From positions 1 through 48,792 of the IMG/VR virus record IMGVR_UViG_3300034280_000441: 48,792 nt of DNA, one strand, 5' to 3'. The position numbers and the translations under genes were made by a program. The stretch comes from a virus. Of this stretch, positions 18,325 to 27,282 are shown piece after piece; position 1 is the first letter of the stretch; each line of letters begins with the position of its first letter. The notes beneath the pieces are model-generated. The model had not been told where the DNA came from and made no database searches. It worked only from the letters and a program-made list of their open reading frames with translations.

Positions 18325-20714
18325 GAAATTCTCCCATATAGAACGAAAGATCCATTAGACACGCTTGTCGGCGATGTTGGGAGATCACTAAGAGACGTGA
18401 CCAAACCAGCAACCATAGGAGGTAGTCGCGTGATCGCACCTGTTGAAACCGTGCCCGCTTGCCATGTGCCGACCGTACCGCCGACAACCAACGCGCCAGC
18501 GGCATATCGCGTTCCAGCGACAATGTTGTACGAGGCTGGGTATCCGCCAGTTGCCGCAAACACTCGCGAGTAAATAGTCTGTATGGCGTTTCCGATTGTT
18601 GTGTCGTTTGCCGTCCTTGCGACCATCGTAATTATCGGCGACGTGCCTGTGACAGAGTCGATAATCGTCTCGTCTACGGTAAAAAGCGCAAACCTACACA
18701 GCGACAGCGAGGCAGTGGCAGTGCCGCCCGTTATAAATGTCAGTGTGGTGGCGGTAAACGAGTACGGGGCTGTGAAAAACGCCAGCATCAGACCTCCACT
18801 AGTAGCGCCAGCATTACCGATAGTACCGTGACCTCTCGGAAGCCAATCAATAGCGGTGGTTGTAGAATGAATGGTCCTGTCAACAGCTAAGTTTGTAGAA
18901 GCACCAGCACCAGCAGATGAAAGATCTAAATAAAATCCACGAGCACTACCTCCTTGTTCAAAAAACCTGAGCCTATTTTGATAAGCGTCGATAGTTATTC
19001 CACCAGACAATGTTCCATTTGGAGGTTTTGCTAATTGTATTTCTCCTCCTTCGTCTCCAGAAGAATTACTAGCTACTAAATATGGTGCTGTTAAATTAGT
19101 TCCATCAAAAGTTAAATTGGACTCGGCATTAATACCAACTGTTGATCCTGTACTAGTAAGAATTCTATTATCTCCACTATTAGCTATAGTAGGTAATAGT
19201 CCACTAACAGAGCTATTAAAATCAGTAATATCACTAGAACTATGAGTATGACCATTAAGACTAACGCCCGTATTATTTACGGTTAGATTTGTAAAATTTC
19301 CACTAGTAGAATTTATTAGCCCATTAGACGTAAGTCCATTAACAAAATTATGAGTTGCATTAACTGTTCGATTATTATCAACATGTAAATATTGAGAGTG
19401 ATCGTCATCGCCCAATCCGAATAAACTTCCGTGATCATTCTGAGAAACTCCAGCAATAGTACTAATTACAGATACTCGTATATCAAGAATACTAAGTAAA
19501 GTACATTTGGGAACATTTGTATAATCACTATCACCAGCAAATATTAGTCGATAAAGAGGTTTAACTTCACTTAATGGAAGATTAGTAAGATTAACATCAC
19601 TCCAAGAGTTATTGCTCTCAGCCGATCCTTGATTGCTATCAATTCTTTGACCCATAATACTAATTATAGGATCATCAATCTGATTAGTTGCAAGAATCCA
19701 TACTGCAAAGTATCTTTGTTGTCCATTGGGGCTAACATCTGGGATTGTCCAAGTTCCACCGCTTAATGAGTTATATTGTGGTCCATTAGCACCATATTTA
19801 ACAGGATAGTTTGTGGCGGTATTCTTAACCCATTGACCAGTAGTTCCTTCATGATAATAAACGGGAATTTGAGCAATCGGGCTTAACTCTTGACAGAATG
19901 GATCGGTACTAGAACTATCGGTAATATTTATCTCAATATCTTCTTGATAAAGAGTACCGTTACCAACTGATATAGTTGCATGACTATTACTAGACCCATT
20001 CCCGCCTAAAATATAATTATCAATACTCAAACCATCAACATATTGTGCGCCAAAAGTATTATGAATCCACTTGTGAGTGCTGGTATCCATCACAATGCCG
20101 TGACGCTCTTCAGCAAAGAAAGTCATTTGTCCACTGGGACCAACTCCGCTATTCCAAGCTATATATGCGATAGGAATATCAGTAGAAAAATCAAAGCTTG
20201 TAGTTTTATTTGATATTTGATTATTAACAGTATCAAAATGAATATAATTAATTTGAGTAATATTAGGTATAGTTAAACTATCACCACTAGTTTTAACAAC
20301 TTTGATACCTTGATTATAATAACTATATGAACTTCCTGTGGGTTCTATTGTGAAAATATTACCACTAACACTAATTCTACTATCAGTTCTATTAACAAAT
20401 CCTTGAGGTTGTTTACTATCAACATGAACTAAGTTTGTAGAAGCAACAGTATAAATACCACTATTATTAGTAATATTAATATCATAACCACCAAGAATAT
20501 TTTTGACTGGTAATAATCCACTAACCGCAGTATTAAAATCTGTAATATTTGATGAGGTATGAGTATGGCCACTAACACTAACATTTGTGCCATTAACTTG
20601 TAATGAATTAGTAAAATTACCACTAGTTGCAGATAAAAACCCACTAACAGTAGTATTAACTCCACTGACATTTATATTTCTTGCTAATAGTGAATTATCG
20701 TATGCTTTTGTCAT
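18321..20714 (-). CDS. tail fibre with SGHTH shaft repeats and GC-rich exchanged C-terminal tip
   Basis: 797 residues. The N-terminal and middle parts are strand-rich, with repeated units NVSVSGHTHTSSNITDFN (residues about 45-65 and again about 490-510), also found in the 549-aa fibre. The C-terminal 180 residues (DRTIHSTTT onward, bases below about 18,850) are encoded in GC-rich DNA and read as a beta-rich receptor-binding tip, unlike the AT-rich N-terminus. This abrupt change is a recombination junction. Located in the receptor block between capsid and neck genes. Confidence 0.8.
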   Translation of the reverse strand: MTKAYDNSLLARNINVSGVNTTVSGFLSATSGNFTNSLQVNGTNVSVSGHTHTSSNITDFNTAVSGLLPVKNILGGYDINITNNSGIYTVASTNLVHVDSKQPQGFVNRTDSRISVSGNIFTIEPTGSSYSYYNQGIKVVKTSGDSLTIPNITQINYIHFDTVNNQISNKTTSFDFSTDIPIAYIAWNSGVGPSGQMTFFAEERHGIVMDTSTHKWIHNTFGAQYVDGLSIDNYILGGNGSSNSHATISVGNGTLYQEDIEINITDSSSTDPFCQELSPIAQIPVYYHEGTTGQWVKNTATNYPVKYGANGPQYNSLSGGTWTIPDVSPNGQQRYFAVWILATNQIDDPIISIMGQRIDSNQGSAESNNSWSDVNLTNLPLSEVKPLYRLIFAGDSDYTNVPKCTLLSILDIRVSVISTIAGVSQNDHGSLFGLGDDDHSQYLHVDNNRTVNATHNFVNGLTSNGLINSTSGNFTNLTVNNTGVSLNGHTHSSSDITDFNSSVSGLLPTIANSGDNRILTSTGSTVGINAESNLTFDGTNLTAPYLVASNSSGDEGGEIQLAKPPNGTLSGGITIDAYQNRLRFFEQGGSARGFYLDLSSAGAGASTNLAVDRTIHSTTTAIDWLPRGHGTIGNAGATSGGLMLAFFTAPYSFTATTLTFITGGTATASLSLCRFALFTVDETIIDSVTGTSPIITMVARTANDTTIGNAIQTIYSRVFAATGGYPASYNIVAGTRYAAGALVVGGTVGTWQAGTVSTGAITRLPPMVAGLVTSLSDLPTSPTSVSNGSFVLYGRIS

Positions 20715-20814
20715 TTTATGTGTTTATTATTAAGGTGTAAAGTTTTGAGGAATATTGGATGAGATTTTTTATGATGATTTGGGGACCAACTCCTGTATTG
20801 CGTCACTGGGCGGA

Positions 20815-21642
20815 TCATTCAAGTAGCTGGACTGTGGCAATCAGGATGGAATCGCCGAGGTCGGAAACGTCCTGAAAAACCCAGCGGTAGGCTGTGTAGT
20901 TCGCGGGGCTTGCCAGCGTAAAATTGCTGGAGGGAGAACCGGACGAAAAGCTCTGACCGCTGCGCGAGTCCAACAGCGTCCAATCTGTCAGGTTGTCGCT
21001 GCCAAAAAACTTCCATTGATTTGGCGGTTCGCCATAGCCCGGAAATGCTACTCTCAGCATGTAGCCCGTAGCTCTGGATTTCTGCCCTTCTGGGAACGCA
21101 TATTGCAATGTCCGAGCGGGGTTGTTGAAGCCAGCACGCTGAAACTGCGCCCACGTTGACGAGTCGCCGTCAAACGCCATCCATCGCGGCTGAAAGGTGG
21201 GGCTTTCAATGTTATTGACGCCCGACACTTCGCCGCTGGGCGATGTGAGCGAAGTCATCGTCGGGATTGCGCGAAACACGTCACCCGGCGTCACGCTGCT
21301 CGTCGCGCTGGAGTAAGCCCCAGTGCCAACGCCATTCACTGCCGCCACGCGGAAGATATAGCCCGTTCCGTTGGTCAGCCCGGTGACCGTCGCTGAAGTC
21401 GCGGTCGAGGTGCCGTCGGAAAACGTCGTCCACGTTGACCCGCTGTTGGTACTGAACTGAACCGTATAATCTGTAATTGGAGTTTGAGCCAGTACAGTAG
21501 GAGCTACCCAAGAAAGTAAAACCTGCTCATTACCACCAGTTACAGTCAAGTCTGTAGGAGCAGGGGGTACCAATAGAGATCGCAAAACAGAATCTGAAAT
21601 ATCTCCAGACAATAAAGTTGTTTGTATTCTTGAAAGAGACAT
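20815..21642 (-). CDS. virion adhesion protein: fibronectin type III plus discoidin-like domain
   Basis: 275 residues. Residues about 28-118 form one FN3 domain (PAPTDLTVTGG, VLLSWVAP, TDYTVQFSTN, ATVTGLTNGTGYIFRVAAVN). Residues about 120-275 resemble an F5/8 type C (discoidin) domain: AFDGDSSTWAQF, NQWKFFGSDNLTDW and AYRWVFQDVSDLGDSI. These bind carbohydrates or surfaces. GC content rises sharply at about 21,470, inside the FN3 domain, so the tip appears to be imported. A GTGTAT/TATAAT motif lies just upstream. Confidence 0.75.
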   Translation of the reverse strand: MSLSRIQTTLLSGDISDSVLRSLLVPPAPTDLTVTGGNEQVLLSWVAPTVLAQTPITDYTVQFSTNSGSTWTTFSDGTSTATSATVTGLTNGTGYIFRVAAVNGVGTGAYSSATSSVTPGDVFRAIPTMTSLTSPSGEVSGVNNIESPTFQPRWMAFDGDSSTWAQFQRAGFNNPARTLQYAFPEGQKSRATGYMLRVAFPGYGEPPNQWKFFGSDNLTDWTLLDSRSGQSFSSGSPSSNFTLASPANYTAYRWVFQDVSDLGDSILIATVQLLE

Positions 21643-21661
21643 AATGGTTATTTAAATAAAG

Positions 21662-21693
21662 ATTATAATTAGTAGGTTTATGATAATATACAC
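21662..21693 (-). promoter_or_regulatory. candidate late promoter (GTGTAT-N20-TATAAT)
   Basis: On the minus strand GTGTAT (21688-21693) is followed 20 nt later by TATAAT (21662-21667), ending about 20 nt before the ATG at 21642. The same arrangement, with N19, occurs upstream of the portal gene. Possible target of the phage sigma-like protein. Confidence 0.45.
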
Positions 21694-21795
21694 TATATTG
21701 TTACTACTCCTATGAGATGCTCAGTGTGGCGGTGCCGCGGTCGCTTGGTGTATACGAGGGTAGGGTGCCGCAGATTAGGAATTCGATTAAGTGTT

Positions 21796-22338
21796 TCACG
21801 TCGCACCCCAAGCAGCCGGATCGACCATGAAGCGCCACGACCAGACGACTCGCTTGACGTTGCCATTAACTTGGGAAACGCCATGAATCTGTTCCGACAG
21901 AAGATAGACCAGCGCGTCTCCTTCCCGCTGCTCTCGCTCCACGCCGTCAACGCTCACTACGCCGCCTGACGCTGGAGCGGAAAGCAATGCGTTCACGCCG
22001 ACACACACCAGACCGTCCTGCCGGAAATGATGGTCAACGTGTTCTGGAAACTCTCCGCCGGGAAGGAGAACACCAACCGTCATACCGTCTAGGAATCGCG
22101 GCAGCGAGACCCCCAGCATCGGGAACCGCTCCCTGATACGGCTCTGCACCTGATAGGCAACTTCGGGGAATCCGCCAGCCTCCACCACCGCGTTGCTGTT
22201 GGAGATTTTACGCAACAAATACGACTCGCCGTCCGCAGTTCTTGCGTCTCCGAGGCACGCAGCATTGGTGTCGCACCACGCCAGCAGTGAGGCTCGTTCG
22301 CTCTCGCTAACAAAATTGCTTAGAAGAATAACGCTCAT
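21796..22338 (-). CDS. 2-oxoglutarate/Fe(II)-dependent dioxygenase (prolyl 4-hydroxylase-like)
   Basis: 180 residues. The iron triad fits H100-x-D102 (PEHVDHHF) and H152 (QIHGVSQV) with a candidate 2-oxoglutarate-binding Arg at R163 (GNVKRVVWSWRF), in the correct order and spacing for the double-stranded beta-helix fold. The gene is GC-rich (whole segment 21.7-22.9 kb) in an AT-rich genome, indicating transfer. Its start codon overlaps the stop of the 549-aa fibre (TAATG), so it is coupled to fibre synthesis and may hydroxylate fibre or host-surface proteins; substrate unknown. Confidence 0.78.
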   Translation of the reverse strand: MSVILLSNFVSESERASLLAWCDTNAACLGDARTADGESYLLRKISNSNAVVEAGGFPEVAYQVQSRIRERFPMLGVSLPRFLDGMTVGVLLPGGEFPEHVDHHFRQDGLVCVGVNALLSAPASGGVVSVDGVEREQREGDALVYLLSEQIHGVSQVNGNVKRVVWSWRFMVDPAAWGAT

Positions 22339-23987
22339 TAGTTGCAGTCCTGTTGAAGAGTGATTGACGCAAACGGCCCCGTCCCAACGGCATTGACGGC
22401 AGCAACTTGGAACGAGCCGGTGGGCGCGTGATTGTCGATAAAACCGCCCGTATAAGACCCTGCGGGCCGGGTTCCGCTGGACGGAGCCACACTGGTCGTC
22501 GCTCCGCTACCGATTCGCCAAACGTATCCCGTAATTGCCGACCCGCCGTTAGACACTGGTGTGTTCCACATAGTATCGTTAGACGAACATCCCCAGTAGT
22601 TGTCGGCATTTCGCAGTGAAGTCGGAGCACCAGGAACGCTCGCCGAATTCGGCGTCACGGCACTCGATGCCTCCGAGTAGCTTCCTGTTCCGATGCCATT
22701 CGTCGCCGCCACACGGAATACATACGAAGTACCGTTGGTCAACCCTGTTATTGTAGCATTCGTAGCTGTCGATGCAGTCGCAGAAAATGTCGTCCACGTT
22801 GTTCCGCTATTTGTGCTGTACTGTTCGAGATAGTCTGTGATCGGAGCCTGCGATATCACACCCGATGGCGCAGTCCATGATAGTGATACCTGACCGTTGC
22901 CAGCGGTAGCCACAAGGTTAGTCGGAGCAGCAGGTAAAAACAAGTTCCACTTAGTAGTATCATTACTAGTTATAGTAGCTGTTGTTCCGCTAATAGAAAC
23001 ATTGATTCCACTTTCAGCAATTATATTAGTAATTGGCAATAAGCCGCTAACACTACTATTAAAATTAATAATATCACTAACAGTATGAGAGTGTCCACTA
23101 ACGCTAACATTAACATTATTAACTTGTAAATTATTAGTAAAATTACCACTAGTAGCAGTAATGCTACCAACTACATGAAGTTTGCTCGATGGTGATGATG
23201 TTCCTATTCCTAAATTGCCAGCTACAGAAATATTACCAGAACTTGGAAAATAAAATCCTGTTGAAGGGTCTCTGGATGAACTAATAGCTGGTGATCCTGA
23301 TGAGCCAGGAACTATTCCATTTAATGTAGCCACCGCCGTTGTTCCATAGCCGACTCCCCAGAAAGTTAATCCACTAGCTGGAGCTTCGGTAAAAACTATA
23401 TCTGATCCACTAACACTATATGAAGAGATTGGTTCCTGAGCAACACCTCCCACATAAATTCCCAAAGTATTGGCGCTTACTGGATAATACGCTGTTCCAC
23501 TAACCGCTAATCCAAATGATGTAGATGATCCGTTAAAAGATGAGCTTATATTATCTAGTTTAGTATAATTAGAAGAAGATACTGAAGCTCCTAAACTAGC
23601 ATATTCTAAAACTGTTCCTGATGGGACACTGTTATTGAGAGTAACATTAGATCCGTCTGTTGCAGAAAAATCTAAAGTTGATACTAACTTAACTCCATCT
23701 TGGAACAGGTCCAGATATCCGACTGGATAGCCTCCCGATACTGCAAAACTGGTCAATGTTCCTGTTGTGCTTATTATTCCTCTAACTCCAACATAGGAGG
23801 ACGATGACCCACCAACACTAGTCGATCCTATTCCACTAAGAGCCACCCAATTAGAAACACCATCACCTATCTTAAGAACACTATTCGTTAAATCATATCC
23901 GGGCTCACCACTAGCTAAAATAGGATTAGCAGAATTCCATTGTTCAGATGTTCCTTTGCGAAATGTTATTAGGTCATTTACTGCCAT
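22338..23987 (-). CDS. tail fibre with Mtd-like N-terminus and FN3 tip
   Basis: 549 residues. The start (MAVNDLITFRKGTSEQWN, GEPGYDLTNSVLKIGDG) matches the Mtd N-terminal virion-attachment domain, whose RxGTxxxW and KxGDG signatures are seen. A shaft with SVSGHSHTVSDIINFN repeats follows. Two FN3-type domains occur near residues 350-445 and 450-545, ending in CN. The last ~190 residues are in GC-rich DNA (22.34-22.91 kb). It continues directly into the oxygenase gene. Probable receptor-binding fibre. Confidence 0.82.
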   Translation of the reverse strand: MAVNDLITFRKGTSEQWNSANPILASGEPGYDLTNSVLKIGDGVSNWVALSGIGSTSVGGSSSSYVGVRGIISTTGTLTSFAVSGGYPVGYLDLFQDGVKLVSTLDFSATDGSNVTLNNSVPSGTVLEYASLGASVSSSNYTKLDNISSSFNGSSTSFGLAVSGTAYYPVSANTLGIYVGGVAQEPISSYSVSGSDIVFTEAPASGLTFWGVGYGTTAVATLNGIVPGSSGSPAISSSRDPSTGFYFPSSGNISVAGNLGIGTSSPSSKLHVVGSITATSGNFTNNLQVNNVNVSVSGHSHTVSDIINFNSSVSGLLPITNIIAESGINVSISGTTATITSNDTTKWNLFLPAAPTNLVATAGNGQVSLSWTAPSGVISQAPITDYLEQYSTNSGTTWTTFSATASTATNATITGLTNGTSYVFRVAATNGIGTGSYSEASSAVTPNSASVPGAPTSLRNADNYWGCSSNDTMWNTPVSNGGSAITGYVWRIGSGATTSVAPSSGTRPAGSYTGGFIDNHAPTGSFQVAAVNAVGTGPFASITLQQDCN

Positions 23988-24015
23988 CTTGAAATATTGA
24001 TCCTATTTATAGGGT

Positions 24016-24047
24016 TATTATCTATGCTATAATAATGGTTAATACAC
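24016..24047 (-). promoter_or_regulatory. candidate late promoter motif upstream of the 549-aa fibre
   Basis: GTGTAT at 24042-24047 (minus strand), followed about 20 nt later by an AT-rich TAATAA-like box. It shares only GTGTAT and AT-rich spacing with the portal and FN3-gene sites. Confidence 0.3.
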
Positions 24048-24104
24048 CCATTGACAAATGTTGAATTTAAGCAAATATGACTTTATGTTCTAAGAAAAAA
24101 TGTC

Positions 24105-25442
24105 TCATGGAGTACCGCCATCAATAAGACAGTTGTATAAGGCTGTTGGTGAGCCTGTACTCGTACCACTAATAGATGTCAATCCAACAATACTAGATAT
24201 GGTGGTGCCTAGAACAGCGGTTGTGGAACCGATAGTAATACCACTACTAGCTAGTTTAGTAACACTTATGCCTGCGGAATTACTAATATCACTATTTTGA
24301 ATAGAATTTGATAGATTTAATTTACTATAATCAATTGCAGCACTACTATTAATATCTGCATTAACAATTGTATTATTAGCAATCATTAAACTAGTTACTG
24401 TTCCACTATCGCTAGTATAAACTCCATTAGTTACGGTACTAGCATTTCCACTTAATGACCCAATGAAATATCCACTAGTATAAACATTACCACCAGTAAA
24501 CTCCCATCTACTATCCTCTGTGTCCCAAACTAATTGAGTTATACCAGCTGTTGATGTATTTTTAACTTCCAAACCGCCTTGAGTAGCCGCGCCAGAAACA
24601 TTAACTCTAATAATATTGTCTCCAATATCAACAGTAGTACTATTAACAGTAGTAGTAGTTCCGTTAACTGTTAAATTACCACCAACCGTAATATTACCAG
24701 TTGTAGAAATTGATCCAATACCAGATATATCTTTATTTATATCTAATATTACAGCTCTATTAGCAGATGCTGTTCCAGCACTTACTCCAGATAAATAAGA
24801 TAATTCTCCGAGAGTTGCTCTTGCGGAAGCATCTGTAATCTCACTCCACGAATGATTATGACTCGATGGTGTAAATGTTGCTGGTTTACTCGTTAGATTA
24901 TCCCAATGAACTTGACCTCCACCTCCGCTAGTATTTAGCTCTGTTTCGGTATAGTATCTATCATCATGTGTGTGGCCAGAGGGCGCATATCCACTAACAT
25001 TAATAGTTAAATAATTAGAACTGTCATTATAATCTAATAAGATCCCAGTACCATTTCTTAAAAATCCCGTCGAGGTATGATTACCACTACCAACAATATC
25101 TTGTATTCCTTCTGCATCAATAGCAGCACTACTAATTCTATTATCTACAGCAGTATTAAAATCTGTAATTTGTGATGACACTATTCCTGTAACAGCAATA
25201 GTTACTGGAATCCCTGTTGTTGCCGCAAATGTTATTCCTATACCACTAGTTCCAACAAGATCGTTAGACGATGGTCTTATAGAGGAATATAATAAGCTAT
25301 TCCATGAGGTTAATCCGTCTCCTAGTTTATATCTTTTAGATGTTGTATCATAACCCCATTCTCCAGCACCTAGTGTTGGATTGACCGAAGACCACTCTGA
25401 TGTGGTTCCTCTTCTAATTTGAATTAATGTTTGAACTGACAT
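24105..25442 (-). CDS. tail fibre, Mtd-like N-terminus
   Basis: 445 residues. The N-terminus (MSVQTLIQIRRGTTSEWS, GEWGYDTTSKRYKLGDGL) is the same Mtd-type anchoring domain as the 549-aa fibre. The body has collagen-free beta repeats, an APSGHTHDDRYYT turn, and INGTTTTVNSTTV/TGNITVGGNLTVN strand repeats. It ends in LIDGGTP. Ribosome site GGAGAAGA precedes the ATG at 25442. Likely baseplate- or tail-attached receptor-binding fibre. Confidence 0.8.
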   Translation of the reverse strand: MSVQTLIQIRRGTTSEWSSVNPTLGAGEWGYDTTSKRYKLGDGLTSWNSLLYSSIRPSSNDLVGTSGIGITFAATTGIPVTIAVTGIVSSQITDFNTAVDNRISSAAIDAEGIQDIVGSGNHTSTGFLRNGTGILLDYNDSSNYLTINVSGYAPSGHTHDDRYYTETELNTSGGGGQVHWDNLTSKPATFTPSSHNHSWSEITDASARATLGELSYLSGVSAGTASANRAVILDINKDISGIGSISTTGNITVGGNLTVNGTTTTVNSTTVDIGDNIIRVNVSGAATQGGLEVKNTSTAGITQLVWDTEDSRWEFTGGNVYTSGYFIGSLSGNASTVTNGVYTSDSGTVTSLMIANNTIVNADINSSAAIDYSKLNLSNSIQNSDISNSAGISVTKLASSGITIGSTTAVLGTTISSIVGLTSISGTSTGSPTALYNCLIDGGTP

Positions 25443-25476
25443 AGTCTTCTCCGTTAAAATTTAAAAGCATTAAGAA

Positions 25477-25698
25477 TTAGGGTGACCCACAATCTATTTC
25501 ATATTGATCTATAAAATTAGATAGATAATTATCTAGTCCAACAACATCACTGGCATAAACAATCATACTAGCATAACCTGAAGTAATATCAACAGATCCA
25601 AAATTAGATGATGTGATTTCTATATTATTAGTCTCTGTTCCAACAGTTGATTCGATTTCTAAATATGTAATATTTTCTATTATATCTAAACTTGTCAT
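25477..25698 (-). CDS. small structural protein, paralogue partner of the 15176 gene
   Basis: About 73 residues if started at ATG 25698 (MTSLDIIENITYLEIEST), or 78 from 25713 (upstream ATG). The 25698 start overlaps the preceding stop (TAATG), so I prefer it. Strand-rich. It follows the 135-aa Ig-like protein as the 64-aa gene follows the P-domain protein, so the two pairs are probably duplicates. Function unknown. Confidence 0.5.
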   Translation of the reverse strand: MTSLDIIENITYLEIESTVGTETNNIEITSSNFGSVDITSGYASMIVYASDVVGLDNYLSNFIDQYEIDCGSP

Positions 25699-26105
25699 TA
25701 TATAATATTGCACTCCAACATGTCAGATGTTTCACTAAATCTTTTTATTATTGATGTTTTCCCATATAAAAGTCTAATAATAGATTTGCCTCCACCAACA
25801 TATAAATCATCATCGCTTTGTAGTTCTAGGTCATATTTTGCAGTATTAAAAGTGAGGCTATTCGTTGTATTTGCTGGAATAAGTAATGTGATTTTTCCTA
25901 AAAGAGGTTCTATAGTGAATTTATAAACACTATAATCCAAGTTTTCTGTGGAAAATATTTGTGTGGTTGCAAGATTGGTTTTCCAAACTAGTCTAGCGCA
26001 CCAGTTTGTTAGATTTATTGGATCTCCATTAGCATCTTTGTAGACTAACGATAGTTTAAAAGATGACCCTTGCTCTATAACAAAGTCATACTTACTAGCT
26101 GCCAT
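25698..26105 (-). CDS. Ig-like structural protein, paralogue of the P-domain protein N-terminus
   Basis: 135 residues. Begins MAASKYDFVIEQGSSFKLSL; PINLTNWCARLVWK, KYDLELQSDD and GKSIIRLLYGKTSIIKRF align with the first 130 residues of the 15373-16419 protein. Resembles a baseplate BppU-type N-terminal domain. A GTGTAT motif lies upstream at 26146-26151, after the capsid terminator, suggesting a new transcript for the fibre block starts here. Confidence 0.65.
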   Translation of the reverse strand: MAASKYDFVIEQGSSFKLSLVYKDANGDPINLTNWCARLVWKTNLATTQIFSTENLDYSVYKFTIEPLLGKITLLIPANTTNSLTFNTAKYDLELQSDDDLYVGGGKSIIRLLYGKTSIIKRFSETSDMLECNII

Positions 26106-26119
26106 AATTAAAGCCTATT

Positions 26120-26151
26120 GTGGTATGTTGTTAGTATATCAGAATATACAC
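26120..26151 (-). promoter_or_regulatory. candidate late promoter motif downstream of the capsid terminator
   Basis: GTGTAT at 26146-26151 on the minus strand, lying just after the capsid terminator (26175-26208) and about 41 nt upstream of the Ig-like gene start. The -10 is poor, so this relies on position and on the shared GTGTAT. Confidence 0.35.
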
Positions 26152-26174
26152 CCTTAATGAGGTATCTTATTGTA

Positions 26175-26208
26175 TATAAAAAAAGAAAGGCCAGTATTGC
26201 TACTGGCC
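26175..26208 (-). terminator. strong intrinsic terminator after the major capsid gene
   Basis: On the minus strand, GGCCAGTA, a TTGC-type tetraloop, then TACTGGCC gives a perfect 8-bp GC-rich stem (26189-26208). A T-rich tract (TTTCTTTTTTT in minus-strand sense) follows. It ends transcription of the capsid operon and separates it from the fibre block. Confidence 0.9.
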
Positions 26209-26247
26209 GATCTTCTTTTAATTATATCGATCTAAAGATCTAAATGA

Positions 26248-27258
26248 TTAGAGAGAACCAACTAGAACTCTGCGGTTATCTAGAACAGCAAAGCCGAGTT
26301 CAGCCCATCCATAGAAACCAGCTCTCTTCTGACGATGAAGAGTATCATCTTCGAAGATCTGAACTTCTTGACGAACTGGCATAATAAAGCTATCTCTCTT
26401 TCTTAGATCTAGACCAACTACTACTTCTGTGTCACCACTTGGAAGAGAAGCTGATAAAGTATCGGTATAGAATAGCTGGTATTCTTGACCAACACCTAGT
26501 TCATCGAGATCATGAAGATTTACGCCGAATACACGGTTAAGAGTACCATCAGCAGCTGTGTAAATTTCACGACGTGTTACTTCGTCTACCTGATCGATGC
26601 CCCAGTTGCGAATGTCTTCCATTGCTTCTGGAGAAACGTATAGATCTGTTAGTAAGCCACGATTGTTGCTGGCTGAGTTACCACCACCGTTACGACGCAT
26701 AACGGTCTTCATGAGACTAACGAGACGCTTTGTGAACTGACTTGCATTGGCATCACTATCGTAAACAACGATATTACGATCAACACCAGCAGCAAGAATG
26801 GTGTGCCAGCCGTCGTCATTCATCTTCTTAACGAAAGAAGCTTCGAGAACTTCCATGGCACGACCCACAACGTCCCAACGAGCATCGCGAGCATACTTTA
26901 GAAGATAATCGATTGAAGAACCAACGTCATAGGTTGGAACCATGACGTAATCGCCTTCAACATGACGTTCTGGAACATAACCATGATTAGGAATTGTGTA
27001 GGCCACAAAATCCTTCTCTGTGCCAGGAGCAAGGAAGTCTAAAGGAAACTCAGGAGTAGCACTTTGAGCAAGTTGAATTGGCTCGAAAATACCATCTAGA
27101 ACGTCGCCGTTTAGCACACCTTGACGTAGAGGTAGTTCTAGAGCTTTTGCAATTTCTGCATTAGCGGCTAGAGCCACCTCTCTGTTAGCTGAACCAGAAC
27201 GCATCAAAAGATCTGTTAATTCTGGTGTTGGTTGGAATCTTTCGGTTTTAGCTGACAT
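26248..27258 (-). CDS. major capsid protein (HK97-fold)
   Basis: 336 residues. Typical HK97 coat layout: helical N-terminal arm (removed or extended), spine helices around SFVKKMNDDGW, and a P-loop/A-domain with the strand VGLDLRKRDSFIMPVRQEV. Follows protease/scaffold and decoration genes, the canonical order. Strong ribosome site GGGAGAAAATAT precedes its ATG, and a strong terminator follows. One of the more abundant late products expected. Confidence 0.88.
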   Translation of the reverse strand: MSAKTERFQPTPELTDLLMRSGSANREVALAANAEIAKALELPLRQGVLNGDVLDGIFEPIQLAQSATPEFPLDFLAPGTEKDFVAYTIPNHGYVPERHVEGDYVMVPTYDVGSSIDYLLKYARDARWDVVGRAMEVLEASFVKKMNDDGWHTILAAGVDRNIVVYDSDANASQFTKRLVSLMKTVMRRNGGGNSASNNRGLLTDLYVSPEAMEDIRNWGIDQVDEVTRREIYTAADGTLNRVFGVNLHDLDELGVGQEYQLFYTDTLSASLPSGDTEVVVGLDLRKRDSFIMPVRQEVQIFEDDTLHRQKRAGFYGWAELGFAVLDNRRVLVGSL

Positions 27259-27282
27259 ATATTTTCTCCCTATGATTAAAAA

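Noticed and set aside
18058-18890. Plus-strand frames of 171 and 143 aa opposite the fibre tip
   Set aside because: Chance open frames in the GC-rich island; no ribosome sites, and the minus-strand fibre continues through with a clear protein fold pattern.
26189-26208. tRNA-like or structured RNA at 26.2 kb
   Set aside because: The perfect 8-bp stem with U-tract is a simple intrinsic terminator.
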